A DNA stretch of 64,000 bases from Kutzneria buriramensis (GTDB lineage: Bacteria > Actinomycetota > Actinomycetes > Mycobacteriales > Pseudonocardiaceae): the NCBI RefSeq assembly GCF_003387475.1, contig NZ_QUNO01000021.1, positions 62,001 through 126,000 on the forward strand, read 5' to 3'. The stretch's first letter is position 1. Each line of letters opens with the position of its first letter. Below the pieces are notes generated by a model that saw nothing but the letters and a program-made list of their open reading frames with translations, was not told where the DNA came from and ran no database searches. Positions 16,008 through 26,390 of this stretch are shown here, piece after piece. The position numbers were made by a program, and so were the translations under genes.

Positions 16008-17656
16008 CCGCAGGGCTCCACGGTGGCGGGGGTCACGGTCAGTTCACCTCGGGGTTCACGTTCGGGGAGTTTGCCGCGCACCAGCAACAACAGCAGGCCG
16101 ACCAGGATCAGCGCGGCCGCGGCGGCGGTCGGGATGAGGAACGCCCGGCCGTCGAATGTCGACCCGGTCGGCGGGGTGACCAGGGCGATCAGCGCGCTGA
16201 ACACCGTCACCCACAGCCGGAACCGCTTGCTGGCCTTGGCCGTGGCCAGCGGGATGATCGCCCACAGCGGGTACCAGGGCTGAACGACCGGGCCCAGCAC
16301 GACGAACCAGACCAGGAACAGGCCCAGCCCGGCCATCGCCGACAGCCGGCCGCGGTAGGCCTGCCACAGCAGGATCACGCCCGAGCAGGCGAAGCCCACC
16401 CAGCCGATGGCCCGGGCCGCGCCGACGGTGGCGTCGACGTGGTTGCCGAGCTGGAACAGGATGCCCAGGGCGACGCCGCCGAGCGCGACCAGCGTCACGG
16501 GGGACAGCCAGCTGATGATGATCGTGCCGCCGTTGAGCGTGCCCAGCCAGCCCCAGCCCAGGCCGCTGATGACCGTGATCAACGTCATCACGGCGACGCC
16601 GACCGCCGCCATCGCGCCGGCCGCCTTGAGCAGCTGCGGCAGGCCGCCGCCCCGGCGCCGGGCGATCATCACGCCGACGAAGCCCAGCGCCACCAGCGCC
16701 AGCACCTTGACGCCGCCGCCCATCGTGATCAGCGTCGCGCCGGCGAGAATGCCGACCAGCTCGCGGCGTGACCACGGCGGTATCTCGTCGCCCGGGCTGA
16801 CGCGGGGCAGGTGCTTGATCGCGACGTGGAAGCCGGCCAGCATCAGGCCGATCGCCAGCGCCTCGTTGTGCACACCGACGACCAGGTGGAACAGCACCAG
16901 CGGGTTGGCCGCGCCCAGCCAGATCGCCGCCACCGGCGGGATCTGGAACCGGCGTGCCAGCCGGGGGATCGCCCACACGATCAGGCCCAGGCCGATCAGC
17001 GCCAGCACCCGCTCCAGCAGGATGCCGACCACGATGTTGTCGCCGGCGATGCCGGTGATCGCGCGGCCGACCGTGAGGAACAGCGGGCCGTACGGGGAGG
17101 GCGTGTCCCGCCAGATCGTCGGCACGTTGCGGGCCAGGAAGTTGTCCGGCCCCAGCGCCTGCGCCGCGCCCACCGTGTACGGGTCCAGGCCGCGCTGCAC
17201 CACCGCGCTCTGCGCGAGGTAGCTGTAGACGTCCTGGCTGAACATCGGCGGCACCAGGATCAGCGGGATCGTCCACATCACCAGCGTGCGGTCCATCTGC
17301 GCGCGCGACAGCATGCGCGGGCGGCCCGGCCACACCAGCCGGCCCAGCCACAGCCAGGCCAGCACGATCATCAGCATTCCGGAGAAGGCGCTGGCCATCG
17401 CCACCGTCGGGATGCGGGAGAAGATGCCCAGCACCGGCGTGTCCAGTAGCGGGTTGATCGTGGGCGAGGCGCCCGCGCCGAGGCCGCCGCAGGCCAGCAG
17501 CAGCGAGCCGATCGTGCCGAACCGCCGGATCACCTGGAGCTGGCGGCGCTCCGCCCGGTCCAGCCGCAGCGGCGCGTCCTCGACCGGCACCAGTCCGGGC
17601 GGCGAGGTCTCACCGACCGACCCGGTCACCAGCTCGCGAAGTTTGGCCGCCAACAC
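16004..17656 (-). CDS. mptB: Polyprenol-phosphate-mannose alpha-1,6-mannosyltransferase (MptB family)
   Basis: A GT-C glycosyltransferase of about 550 residues with 13 predicted helices. The first large loop carries the catalytic acidic motif (MFSQDVYSYLAQS near residue 150), followed by PSPYGPLFL and GVHNEALAIG. MptB elongates the alpha-1,6-mannan core of lipomannan at the outer face of the membrane using polyprenyl-phosphate mannose. The location next to suf and the ABC exporter matches Rv1459c. The start is placed at a GTG six bases after TACGCT, giving a leaderless transcript; a GTG 14 codons upstream (17698) is possible. Confidence 0.88.
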   Translation of the reverse strand: MLAAKLRELVTGSVGETSPPGLVPVEDAPLRLDRAERRQLQVIRRFGTIGSLLLACGGLGAGASPTINPLLDTPVLGIFSRIPTVAMASAFSGMLMIVLAWLWLGRLVWPGRPRMLSRAQMDRTLVMWTIPLILVPPMFSQDVYSYLAQSAVVQRGLDPYTVGAAQALGPDNFLARNVPTIWRDTPSPYGPLFLTVGRAITGIAGDNIVVGILLERVLALIGLGLIVWAIPRLARRFQIPPVAAIWLGAANPLVLFHLVVGVHNEALAIGLMLAGFHVAIKHLPRVSPGDEIPPWSRRELVGILAGATLITMGGGVKVLALVALGFVGVMIARRRGGGLPQLLKAAGAMAAVGVAVMTLITVISGLGWGWLGTLNGGTIIISWLSPVTLVALGGVALGILFQLGNHVDATVGAARAIGWVGFACSGVILLWQAYRGRLSAMAGLGLFLVWFVVLGPVVQPWYPLWAIIPLATAKASKRFRLWVTVFSALIALVTPPTGSTFDGRAFLIPTAAAAALILVGLLLLLVRGKLPEREPRGELTVTPATVEPCG

Positions 17657-17662
17657 CCAGGC

Positions 17663-17668
17663 AGCGTA
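17663..17668 (-). promoter_or_regulatory. -10 element of the mptB operon
   Basis: TACGCT on the minus strand ends six bases before a GTG in frame with mptB, predicting a leaderless start. If the longer mptB frame is used this element would lie inside the coding region. Confidence 0.4.
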
Positions 17669-17726
17669 TCCACCCGCGCGTGAGCCCCACCTCAACACCC
17701 GTCACCCGGCTGGCGCCCCTTTTTTT

Positions 17727-17775
17727 CACATGCGCTTCCCATGTGGCGTCAGGCGCCAAGTAGGAAGCGCATGTG
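17727..17775. repeat. Large inverted repeat between mptB and sufR
   Basis: Perfect 13-bp arms, CACATGCGCTTCC and GGAAGCGCATGTG, enclose a 23-nt loop that contains a smaller hairpin (TGGCG/CGCCA). A T7 run precedes it on the plus strand. The neighbouring genes diverge, so a terminator is not expected; an operator or a dispersed repeat is more likely. Confidence 0.6.
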
Positions 17776-17850
17776 GCAGAAGAGCGGGCCGCCGTCACCC
17801 GCTCGGGTGTGAGGCGAGTCACTCAGCGTGGTGTCAAAGCCCCCCTGGCT

Positions 17851-17889
17851 TTGCTGTACCGATCGAAATAGGCAACACTTGTGTTGTGA
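17851..17889 (+). promoter_or_regulatory. suf operon promoter with SufR operator
   Basis: TTGCTG (17851-17856) and AACACT (17874-17879) with a 17-bp spacer place transcription at the sufR GTG (leaderless). The operator ACACT-TGTGT-TGTGA (17875-17889) overlaps the -10, start point and start codon. ACACT-N5-TGTGA is, as I recall, the inverted repeat reported for M. tuberculosis SufR. Repressor binding here would block initiation directly. Confidence 0.75.
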
Positions 17890-18626
17890 AAAACGTCGGG
17901 AGCGATCAGACGCAGGGTGCGGCGCCGCCGCAGCCGGCGGACGGCCGCACCCGGCAGGCGGTGGCGAGGCTGCTGCTCGAACGGGGACCGGTCACCGCGG
18001 CCGACGTCGCCGACGAGCTGGGACTGAGCCACGTCGCCGTGCGCAGGCACCTGGACGCCCTGCTGGCCGACGGTGAAGCGGCCACCAGGGACGCGCCGCT
18101 GCGTGGGCGCAGGGGGCGCGGCCGCCCGGCCAAGCTCTTCCTGCTGACCGAGACGGGCCGGTCCCGCTTCGGGCACGCCTACGACGACCTGGCGGTCGCG
18201 GCGCTGCGCTTCCTCGCCGAGAACGGCGGGGAGCAGGCGGTCCGGGCCTTCGCCGAGCGCAGGGTCGAAGCCATGATCGAACGGCACCGCGACGCGGTGA
18301 CGGAGCCGAACCAGCCGGCGGAGCGGGCCAAGGCCCTCGCCACCGCGCTGACCCGCGAGGGTTACGCTTCGTCGTCACGGCACGTCGGCGCCGGGGAGCA
18401 GCTGTGCCAGCACCACTGCCCGGTGGCGCACGTCGCGGCCGAGTTCCCGCAGCTGTGCGAGGCCGAGACGGCGGCGTTCGCCGACATGCTCGGTGTCCAC
18501 GTGCAGCGGCTGGCGACCATCGCCCGCGGTGACGCAGCGTGCACCACCCACGTGCCGGTGCTCCCGACCCAAGGTAAGACCCCGAACACGACACCACCCA
18601 CCCCGGACGGAGGGGAACTCGCATGA
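17886..18626 (+). CDS. sufR: SufR, Fe-S-sensing repressor of the suf operon
   Basis: A 246-residue ArsR-like winged-helix regulator. The helix-turn-helix is [28 protein letters not shown] near residues 35-65, with a wing [15 protein letters not shown]. Cluster-ligand cysteines lie near residues 174-193 in [21 protein letters not shown], as in SufR, where a 4Fe-4S cluster governs DNA binding. The GTG start was chosen because it coincides with the predicted transcription start and operator; longer upstream frames lack SufR similarity. Its stop overlaps sufB (ATGA), making it the first gene of the operon and an autorepressor. Confidence 0.93.
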   Translation: MKNVGSDQTQGAAPPQPADGRTRQAVARLLLERGPVTAADVADELGLSHVAVRRHLDALLADGEAATRDAPLRGRRGRGRPAKLFLLTETGRSRFGHAYDDLAVAALRFLAENGGEQAVRAFAERRVEAMIERHRDAVTEPNQPAERAKALATALTREGYASSSRHVGAGEQLCQHHCPVAHVAAEFPQLCEAETAAFADMLGVHVQRLATIARGDAACTTHVPVLPTQGKTPNTTPPTPDGGELA

Positions 18627-20080
18627 CTGCCGCTGCCGAGCAGCGCACGCCCACCACGGCCCAGACCACGCCGCTCACCCAGGAAGAAACCCTGGAGACC
18701 CTGGGCAAGTACGAGTACGGCTGGGCCGACGCGGATGTCGCTGGCGCCAGCGCTCGCCGCGGGCTGAACGAGGACGTCGTCCGGGACATCTCGGCCAAGA
18801 AGAGCGAGCCCGAGTGGATGCTCGAGCACCGCCTCAAGGGCCTGCGGCTCTTCGAGCGCAAGCCCATGCCGAACTGGGGCTCGGACCTCTCCGGCATCGA
18901 CTTCGACTCGATCAAGTACTTCGTGCGCTCCACGGAGAAGCAGGCCGCCACCTGGGAGGACCTGCCCGAGGACATCAAGAACACCTACGACAAGCTGGGC
19001 ATCCCGGAGGCGGAGAAGCAGCGCCTGGTCGCCGGTGTGGCCGCCCAGTACGAGTCCGAGGTGGTCTACCACAAGATCAACGAGGAGCTGGAGCGCCAGG
19101 GCGTCATCTTCCTGGACACCGACACCGGCCTCAAGGAGCACCCGGAGCTCTTCCAGGAGTACTTCGGCTCGGTGATCCCGTCCGGCGACAACAAGTTCTC
19201 CGCGCTGAACTCGGCGGTCTGGTCCGGCGGCTCGTTCATCTACGTGCCCAAGGGCGTGCACGTGGAGATCCCGCTGCAGGCCTACTTCCGGATCAACACC
19301 GAGAACATGGGCCAGTTCGAGCGGACGCTGATCATCGTCGACGAGGGCGCGTACGTGCACTACGTCGAGGGCTGCACCGCCCCGATCTACTCCTCCGACT
19401 CGCTGCACTCCGCGGTCGTGGAGATCATCGTCAAGAAGGGCGGCCGCTGCCGCTACACGACCATCCAGAACTGGTCGAACAACGTCTACAACCTGGTCAC
19501 CAAGCGCGCCAAGGCCGAAGAGGGCGCGACCATGGAGTGGATCGACGGCAACATCGGCTCCAAGGTGACGATGAAGTACCCGTCGGTGTTCCTGATGGGC
19601 GAGCACGCCAAGGGCGAGGTGCTCTCCATCGCGTTCGCCGGCGAGGGCCAGCACCAGGACGCCGGCGCGAAGATGGTGCACCTGGCGCCGCACACCTCCT
19701 CGACCATCGTGTCGAAGTCGGTGGCCCGCGGCGGCGGCCGCACCTCCTACCGCGGCCTGGTCCGGGTGAACAAGGGCGCGCACCACTCCGCCTCCACGGT
19801 GAAGTGCGACGCGCTGCTGGTGGACCAGATCAGCCGGTCGGACACCTACCCGTACGTGGACGTCCGCGAGGACGACGTGTCCATGGGCCACGAGGCCACC
19901 GTCTCCAAGGTCAGCGCGGACCAGCTGTTCTACCTGATGTCCCGCGGCCTCACCGAGGACGAGGCGATGGCCATGGTGGTGCGCGGCTTCGTCGAGCCGA
20001 TCGCCCGCGAGCTGCCCATGGAGTACGCGCTCGAGCTGAACCGCCTGATCGAACTGCAGATGGAAGGGGCCGTCGGCTGA
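18623..20080 (+). CDS. sufB: Fe-S cluster scaffold protein SufB
   Basis: A 485-residue scaffold subunit of the SufBCD complex on which Fe-S clusters are built. The beta-helix core and the essential C-terminal cysteine segment ([20 protein letters not shown]) are present, along with the [20 protein letters not shown] ending shared by SufB and SufD. No intein interrupts the gene, unlike M. tuberculosis Rv1461. The start ATG overlaps the sufR stop. sufD follows after one base. Confidence 0.97.
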   Translation: MTAAAEQRTPTTAQTTPLTQEETLETLGKYEYGWADADVAGASARRGLNEDVVRDISAKKSEPEWMLEHRLKGLRLFERKPMPNWGSDLSGIDFDSIKYFVRSTEKQAATWEDLPEDIKNTYDKLGIPEAEKQRLVAGVAAQYESEVVYHKINEELERQGVIFLDTDTGLKEHPELFQEYFGSVIPSGDNKFSALNSAVWSGGSFIYVPKGVHVEIPLQAYFRINTENMGQFERTLIIVDEGAYVHYVEGCTAPIYSSDSLHSAVVEIIVKKGGRCRYTTIQNWSNNVYNLVTKRAKAEEGATMEWIDGNIGSKVTMKYPSVFLMGEHAKGEVLSIAFAGEGQHQDAGAKMVHLAPHTSSTIVSKSVARGGGRTSYRGLVRVNKGAHHSASTVKCDALLVDQISRSDTYPYVDVREDDVSMGHEATVSKVSADQLFYLMSRGLTEDEAMAMVVRGFVEPIARELPMEYALELNRLIELQMEGAVG

Positions 20081-20081
20081 C

Positions 20082-21278
20082 ATGGCCAACCCAACGACCG
20101 AGCAGCACGGGTTGACCGAGCACTCGCACGGTGACGTCTCCAAGGGGGAGCCAGTTGTCCCCCAGAGTTCGCGCGGTGACCGCTTCACCTCCTACGACGT
20201 CGACGCCTTCGAGGTGCCCGGCGGCCGCGAGGAGGACTGGCGGTTCACGCCGCTCAAGCGGCTGAACGGCCTGCACAACGGCACGGCGGCGGCCGGCGGT
20301 TCGGCCTCCGTGGACGTCAAGGAGTCGCCGGAGGTGCGCGTCGAGCGCGTCGCCCGCGACGACAAGCGCATCGGCGAGGGCGGCGTGCCGGCGGACCGCG
20401 TGTCCGCGCAGGCGTGGTCGGCCTTCACCGAGGCCACCGTCGTCACCTTCCCCAAGGAGACGAGGACGACCAGCCCGACGATCGTGACCGTCACCGGTCC
20501 CGGCGAGGGCAACGCGGCCTACGGGCACGTGCAGCTGCGCGCCGAGGCCTTCGCCGAGGCCGTGGTGGTCGTCGACTACCGTGGCTCCGGCACGTACGCC
20601 GACAACCTGGAGATCGTCGCCCTCGACGGCTCGAAGCTGACCGTGGTCGTCGTGCACGACTGGGCCGACGACGCCGTGCACGTGGGCGCGCACCTGGCCA
20701 AGCTGGGCCGGGACGCGACGCTCAAGCACACCGTCGTCACCATCGGCGGCAGCCTGGTGCGGGTCAGCCCGACCGTCACCTACGGCGACAAGGGCGGCGA
20801 CGCCGAGCTGACCGGCCTGTACTTCGCCGACGCCGACCAGCACCTGGAGCACCGCACCTTCGTCGACCACGCGGTGTCCAACTGCCGCAGCAACGTCGTC
20901 TACAAGGGCGCGTTGCAGGGCGAGGGCGCGCACACGGTGTGGATCGGCGACGTGCTGATCCGCGCGGCGGCCGAGGGCACGAACACCTACGAGCTGAACC
21001 GGAACCTGGTGCTCACCGACGGGGCGCGTGCCGACTCGGTGCCGAACCTGGAGATCGAGACCGGCGAGATCGAGGGCGCCGGGCACGCCAGCGCCACCGG
21101 CCGGTTCGACGACGAGCAGCTGTTCTACCTCCAGGCCCGGGGCATCCCGGTGGACCAGGCGCGGCGGCTGGTCGTGCGCGGCTTCTTCCACGAGGTGCTC
21201 CAGAAGATCGACGTGCCCGAGGTGCGGGAGCGCCTGGAGGCCGCGATCGAGGCCGAGCTCCAGGCCGTGGGGGCGTGA
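20082..21278 (+). CDS. sufD: Fe-S cluster assembly protein SufD
   Basis: A 398-residue partner of SufB in the SufBCD complex, needed for iron acquisition. The N-terminal EEDWRFTPLKRL motif, the central beta-helix, and the C-terminal TGRFDDEQLFYLQARGIP and RGFFHEVLQKI segments are characteristic. An N-terminal extension of about 30 residues (QHGLTEHSHGDVSKGE) is polar and probably disordered. The Rieske gene starts three bases after the stop, so expression is coupled. Confidence 0.95.
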   Translation: MANPTTEQHGLTEHSHGDVSKGEPVVPQSSRGDRFTSYDVDAFEVPGGREEDWRFTPLKRLNGLHNGTAAAGGSASVDVKESPEVRVERVARDDKRIGEGGVPADRVSAQAWSAFTEATVVTFPKETRTTSPTIVTVTGPGEGNAAYGHVQLRAEAFAEAVVVVDYRGSGTYADNLEIVALDGSKLTVVVVHDWADDAVHVGAHLAKLGRDATLKHTVVTIGGSLVRVSPTVTYGDKGGDAELTGLYFADADQHLEHRTFVDHAVSNCRSNVVYKGALQGEGAHTVWIGDVLIRAAAEGTNTYELNRNLVLTDGARADSVPNLEIETGEIEGAGHASATGRFDDEQLFYLQARGIPVDQARRLVVRGFFHEVLQKIDVPEVRERLEAAIEAELQAVGA

Positions 21279-21280
21279 CG

Positions 21281-21595
21281 ATGCTTCGGGCGTGTTCGCT
21301 GGCCGAACTGGAGGACGGCAAGCCGTTCCCGGTGGAGTTGGCGGACACGCCGATCGTCCTGGTGCGCCGCGGCGACGAGGTGCACGCGCTGCGTGACGAG
21401 TGCACGCACGCCGAGCTCGCCCTGGCCGAGGGCGAGCTCACCCGCAGGGGCCTGGAGTGCTGGCTGCACGGGTCGTGCTTCGACCTGCGCACCGGCGCGC
21501 CGTCCTCGCCGCCCGCCACCGAGCCGGTGGCCGTGTACGCGGTGACCGTGGCCGGCGACGACGTGCTCGTCGACCCGGACCACCGAACAAACTGA
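21281..21595 (+). CDS. Rieske 2Fe-2S ferredoxin in the suf operon
   Basis: A 104-residue small Rieske protein. Cluster ligands are CTHAELAL near residue 40 and CWLHGS about 18 residues later (C-x-H and C-x2-H), with only a short C-terminal strand region. It resembles the ferredoxin subunits of ring-hydroxylating oxygenases, but its place between sufD and sufC, common in actinobacteria, suggests an electron-transfer role in cluster assembly or repair. The ATG is preferred over a GTG two codons earlier because GGGGG is seven bases upstream of the ATG. Confidence 0.9.
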   Translation: MLRACSLAELEDGKPFPVELADTPIVLVRRGDEVHALRDECTHAELALAEGELTRRGLECWLHGSCFDLRTGAPSSPPATEPVAVYAVTVAGDDVLVDPDHRTN

Positions 21596-21635
21596 CTTTC
21601 TGTTTCTAACCGCCACACAGGAGAACGAAGAACCG

Positions 21636-22409
21636 ATGGCCACCCTGGAGATCAAGGACCTGCACGTCTCGGTCGTCACCGACGACGCCCCCAAGGAGAT
21701 CCTCAAGGGCGTGGACCTGACGATCAAGGCCGGCGAGACGCACGCCATCATGGGCCCCAACGGCTCCGGCAAGTCCACGCTGTCGTACGCGATCGCGGGC
21801 CACCCCAAGTACGAGGTCACCTCGGGCGAGATCCTGCTCGACGGGGAGGACGTGCTGGGGATGGCCGTCGACGAGCGCGCCCGCGCCGGCATCTTCCTGG
21901 CCATGCAGTACCCGGTCGAGGTGCCCGGCGTGTCCATGTCGAACTTCCTGCGCACCGCCGCCACCGCCGTCCGCGGCGAGGCGCCGCAGGTGCGGCACTG
22001 GGTCAAGGAAGTCAAGAACGCCATGTCGGAGCTGGAGATCGACCCGTCGTTCGCCGAGCGCAGCGTGAACGAGGGCTTCTCCGGCGGCGAGAAGAAGCGG
22101 CACGAGATCCTCCAGCTGGCGCTGCTCAACCCGAAGATCGCCATCCTCGACGAGACCGACTCCGGCCTCGACGTGGACGCGCTGCGGGTGGTCTCCGAGG
22201 GCGTGAACCGCTTCCGGGCCAACGGCGAGTCCGGCGTCATGCTGATCACGCACTACACCCGCATCCTCAAGCACATCACCCCCGACTTCGTGCACGTCTT
22301 CGCCGGCGGCCGGATCGTCGAGTCCGGCGGCGCCGAGCTGGCCGCGCGCCTGGAGGACGAGGGTTACGTGAAGTACACCGGCAAGCAGGAAGCCGCGCAG
22401 GTCTCCTGA
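21636..22409 (+). CDS. sufC: Fe-S assembly ATPase SufC
   Basis: A 257-residue ABC-type ATPase that binds SufB and SufD and drives the conformational change for cluster assembly. Walker A is [12 protein letters not shown] near residue 39, the signature is [13 protein letters not shown] near residue 150, Walker B is [12 protein letters not shown], and the switch His is in LITHYTRIL. The ATG follows AGGAGAACGAAG. It is separated from the Rieske gene by 40 bp and is part of the operon. Confidence 0.96.
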   Translation: MATLEIKDLHVSVVTDDAPKEILKGVDLTIKAGETHAIMGPNGSGKSTLSYAIAGHPKYEVTSGEILLDGEDVLGMAVDERARAGIFLAMQYPVEVPGVSMSNFLRTAATAVRGEAPQVRHWVKEVKNAMSELEIDPSFAERSVNEGFSGGEKKRHEILQLALLNPKIAILDETDSGLDVDALRVVSEGVNRFRANGESGVMLITHYTRILKHITPDFVHVFAGGRIVESGGAELAARLEDEGYVKYTGKQEAAQVS

Positions 22410-23740
<1,331 letters not shown>

Positions 23741-23741
<1 letters not shown>

Positions 23742-24199
23742 TGCAGCTTCAGCAGATGTACCAGGAGATCATCCTGGATCACTACAAGAACCCGCATCAT
23801 CGCGGCCTGCGCGACCCGTACGAGGCCGAGGTGCACCACGTCAACCCCACCTGCGGGGACGAGGTGACCGTGCGGGTGCACCTGGAGGGCGAGGGCGCCG
23901 ACGCCAAGGTCGTCGACGTGTCCTACGACGGCCAGGGCTGCTCCATCAGCCAGGCCTCCACCTCCGTGCTCACCGACCTGGTGATCGGCCGCACGGTCGG
24001 GGACGCCTTCGGCACGCTGGACGTGTTCGTGGAGCTGATGCAGGGCCGCGGCAAGATCGAGCCGGACGAGGACGTGCTGGAGGACGCCGTCGCGTTCGCC
24101 GGCGTCGCCAAGTACCCGGCGCGGGTCAAGTGCGCCCTGCTCGGCTGGATGGCGTTCAAGGACGCGGTCGCCCGCGTCGTCGACGGAGACGGTGCGTGA
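23741..24199 (+). CDS. sufU: SufU, zinc-dependent sulfur acceptor / scaffold
   Basis: A 152-residue protein. Its three ligand cysteines lie in NPTCGDE near residue 40, GQGCSISQAS near residue 66 and RVKCALLGW near residue 128. The 18-20 residue insertion that separates SufU from IscU is present. In Gram-positive bacteria SufU takes sulfur from SufS through a zinc site. It overlaps sufS by one base, and its stop overlaps the GTG of the next gene. Confidence 0.95.
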
Positions 24200-24744
24200 C
24201 GACTCGGCTGTGGACCCTCGGGGAGTGGACCGCACTCCCCGAGGACACCAGCTGCCGTTTCGAGCTCGAAGACGGCGTGATGCTCGTCGGACCGAACCCG
24301 GGACCCCGGCACCAGTTCGTGGCCACGAAGCTCGCGCTTGCGCTGCAGGAGCAATTGCCCGAGCCCTGGGAGGTGCTGCCGGCGGTCGAGGTGATCACTC
24401 GGCCCGCCTTCCCGGCCTGCGTTCGCGTGCCCGACATCGTCGTCGTCGACGGCAATGCGATCGACTGGAACGCCGAGCAGCTGGCCGCCGCCGACGTGCT
24501 CGTCGCGATAGAGATCATGGAACCTGGCACGCGGGAGGCCGACACCGGTCGCAAGCGGCTGGAATACGCTGAGGCGGGGATCCGTCACTACTGGATGGTG
24601 GTTCCCACGCCGCCGGTCTCGCTGACGGTGGGATCGTCGTCGGCGACCGGCAGGGTCGTCCTCGACCTGCCGTTCCCGATCGAGCTCGACCTGACCGAAC
24701 TGACATCCCGCCGCAGGCGGACCGAGAGGATGATGAACCGGTGA
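24196..24744 (+). CDS. Uma2 (DUF820) family protein inserted in the suf operon
   Basis: A 182-residue protein of the Uma2 family, a PD-(D/E)xK nuclease-like fold. The motifs RVPDIVVVDG near residue 80 and VAIEIMEPGTREADTGRKRLEYAEAGIRHYWMV near residue 105 carry the family Asp, Glu and Lys. Activity of Uma2 proteins is not established. It is joined on both sides by GTGA overlaps, after sufU and before sufT, so it is translated as part of the operon although it is not part of known Suf machinery. It may have been inserted precisely between coupled genes. Confidence 0.88.
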   Translation: MTTRLWTLGEWTALPEDTSCRFELEDGVMLVGPNPGPRHQFVATKLALALQEQLPEPWEVLPAVEVITRPAFPACVRVPDIVVVDGNAIDWNAEQLAAADVLVAIEIMEPGTREADTGRKRLEYAEAGIRHYWMVVPTPPVSLTVGSSSATGRVVLDLPFPIELDLTELTSRRRRTERMMNR

Positions 24745-25124
24745 CCGAGGACGTGGCCCGGACCGCCGAGGCGCTGCCCGAGGCGCCGGTGAAGGCCGAC
24801 CGGCCGTCGCTGGAGGACATCGAGGAGGCCATGCGCGACGTGGTCGACCCCGAGCTGGGCATCAACGTGGTGGACCTGGGCCTGGTCTACGACATCCACC
24901 TGGACGACGACAACGTGGCCACCCTGGACATGACGCTGACCTCGGCGGCGTGCCCGCTGACCGACGTGATCGAGGACCAGACCCGGTCGGCGCTGACCGC
25001 CGGCCCGGGCGGCGGCGTGGTCAGCGACTTCCGCATCAACTGGGTGTGGATGCCGCCGTGGGGGCCGGAGAAGATCACAGACGACGGCCGTGACCAGTTG
25101 CGCGCCCTGGGCTTCACCGTCTGA
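24741..25124 (+). CDS. sufT: SufT, MIP18/DUF59-type Fe-S maturation protein
   Basis: A 127-residue protein with the DUF59 signature VVDPELGINVVDLGLVYDI near residue 40 and the conserved Cys in LTSAACPLTD near residue 75. It ends in WMPPWGPEKITDDGRDQLRALGF, typical of actinobacterial SufT (Rv1466). It assists maturation of Fe-S proteins under high demand. It is the last gene of the operon, before a strong hairpin. Confidence 0.94.
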   Translation: MTEDVARTAEALPEAPVKADRPSLEDIEEAMRDVVDPELGINVVDLGLVYDIHLDDDNVATLDMTLTSAACPLTDVIEDQTRSALTAGPGGGVVSDFRINWVWMPPWGPEKITDDGRDQLRALGFTV

Positions 25125-25145
25125 GAGTTGTGAAACGGTGTCGTC

Positions 25146-25173
25146 ACCGGCCCCTCCGACCGGAGGGGCCGGT
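25146..25173 (+). terminator. Terminator of the suf operon
   Basis: ACCGGCCCCTCC and its perfect complement enclose loop GACC, 21 bp after the sufT stop, followed by GGCCTTTC. Confidence 0.8.
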
Positions 25174-25193
25174 GGCCTTTCAGGGGGCACACC

Positions 25194-25628
25194 GTGGAAC
25201 TTCCGTTCATCGACGAACACCGCGAGCCGGTGGCCGCGCCGGCCGCGGCCGTGTGGGCGGCGCTGGTCGAGGGGATCACCCGCAGCCTGGGCACCTCGGC
25301 GCTGTCGGCGGTGCTCGGCACCGAACCGCGTCGCGCCAGCGGCGGGCCGTTCGAGACCGGCTCGACGCTGCCGGGCTTCGCCGCCGCCGAGGTGGTGCCG
25401 GAGCAGCTGATCCGCCTCGTCGGCCGGCATCGCTTCTCCCACTACGAGCTCATCTTCACCCTGACCGAGGAGCCGGGCGGCACCGTGCTGGCCGCCCGGT
25501 CCCTGGCCGATTTCCCCGGCCTGCTCGGCTCCGTCTACCGCGCCCTGGTGATCAGCAGCGGCGCCCACCGGCAGGTCGTCGGCCGCATGCTCAAGACGAT
25601 CCGCCGGCACGCGGAAGCACGGCCCTGA
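25194..25628 (+). CDS. SRPBCC-fold protein
   Basis: A 144-residue protein with the START-like pattern: an N-terminal strand and helix (VAAPAAAVWAALVEGI), central strands (RFSHYELIFTLTEE, GTVLAARSLADFPG) and a long C-terminal helix (HRQVVGRMLKTIRRHAE). These domains bind hydrophobic ligands; none can be named here. It lies just after the suf terminator and its 3' end overlaps the convergent methyltransferase gene by 38 bp. Confidence 0.72.
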   Translation: MELPFIDEHREPVAAPAAAVWAALVEGITRSLGTSALSAVLGTEPRRASGGPFETGSTLPGFAAAEVVPEQLIRLVGRHRFSHYELIFTLTEEPGGTVLAARSLADFPGLLGSVYRALVISSGAHRQVVGRMLKTIRRHAEARP

Positions 25629-26343
25629 CCAGGAATCGGTGCGTGCGGACCTCGAAGGGCCCGTCCGATTCGATACGGGCGTGCAGCCGGCGCAGGGCCG
25701 GGTCGTACCGGTCGACGGTGAAGTCCGGCACCTGCCACGGCACCATCCGCAGCTGGTAGACGAGCGCGCCGACGTCGTGGAAGGCGAGCACCGGGAACTC
25801 CTCGACGGCATCGACGACGTCCAGCCCGGCGGCGGTCAGCGCTTCCGTTGCCACGTCCAGGTTCCAGCGCTTCGCGGTGACCGGCGCGTCGAGGGCCTCG
25901 TTGACACCCGAGCAGTCCTCGCTGCCGACCTGCTGCGTGAGCAGGGTGCCGCCGGCGGCCAGCACCCGGGCCAGGCCCGCGGCGTCGAAGCGGCCGTGAC
26001 GGTTCAGCACCACGGAGAACTCCCCGTCAGGAAAGGGAAGTTCTTCCGTGGCGACGACCGTGACCCCCAGCGGCGCCAGCCGTTCCCGCGCCACGGGCAC
26101 GTTCGGCGGCCACCCCTCGGCGGCCCAGGTCCGACCGGCGGGTGGGCCCAGCGCTGCCAGCAGCTCGCCGCCGCCGGTGTCGATGTCCAGCACCCGATCG
26201 GCGTCGACGAGCATCTTGCAGGCCAGCTCGGCGTAGTGCCACGACGGCTCCGCGCCCACCGCCCGTCCGGACAGCCAGCCGAAATCCCAGCCGTGCAACG
26301 GAACCTCCGCCGCGGCCGTCACCAGAGACTCGTAATCCCCCAT
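25591..26343 (-). CDS. Class I SAM-dependent methyltransferase
   Basis: A 250-residue protein. SAM motif I is RVLDIDTGGGELLAAL near residue 50, in which DTGGGE replaces the usual DxGxGxG. Motif II/III positions are visible (ELPFPDGEFSVVLNRHG, LARVLAAGGTLLTQQV). The substrate is not apparent. The ATG is used; a GTG three codons upstream would lie inside TAGGGT, a possible -10 for a leaderless start. The 3' end overlaps the SRPBCC gene. Confidence 0.85.
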   Translation of the reverse strand: MGDYESLVTAAAEVPLHGWDFGWLSGRAVGAEPSWHYAELACKMLVDADRVLDIDTGGGELLAALGPPAGRTWAAEGWPPNVPVARERLAPLGVTVVATEELPFPDGEFSVVLNRHGRFDAAGLARVLAAGGTLLTQQVGSEDCSGVNEALDAPVTAKRWNLDVATEALTAAGLDVVDAVEEFPVLAFHDVGALVYQLRMVPWQVPDFTVDRYDPALRRLHARIESDGPFEVRTHRFLVRAVLPRAGGSS

Positions 26344-26390
26344 GCCCGCCACCCTAGGGTCGCGGGCACGGGGGAGTCGAGCAGGTTACC

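Noticed and set aside
17720-17775. T-run plus hairpin considered as an intrinsic terminator
   Set aside because: The T-run precedes the stem on the plus strand and would be an A-run after it on the minus strand; neighbouring genes diverge, so no terminator is expected.
18623-20080. Possible intein in sufB, as in M. tuberculosis
   Set aside because: The reading frame has normal SufB length and continuous similarity, with no splicing or homing-endonuclease motifs.
18362-20188. A 608-codon open frame antisense to sufR and sufB
   Set aside because: No recognisable domain and low-complexity His/Val/Gly composition; sufB on the other strand is certain.
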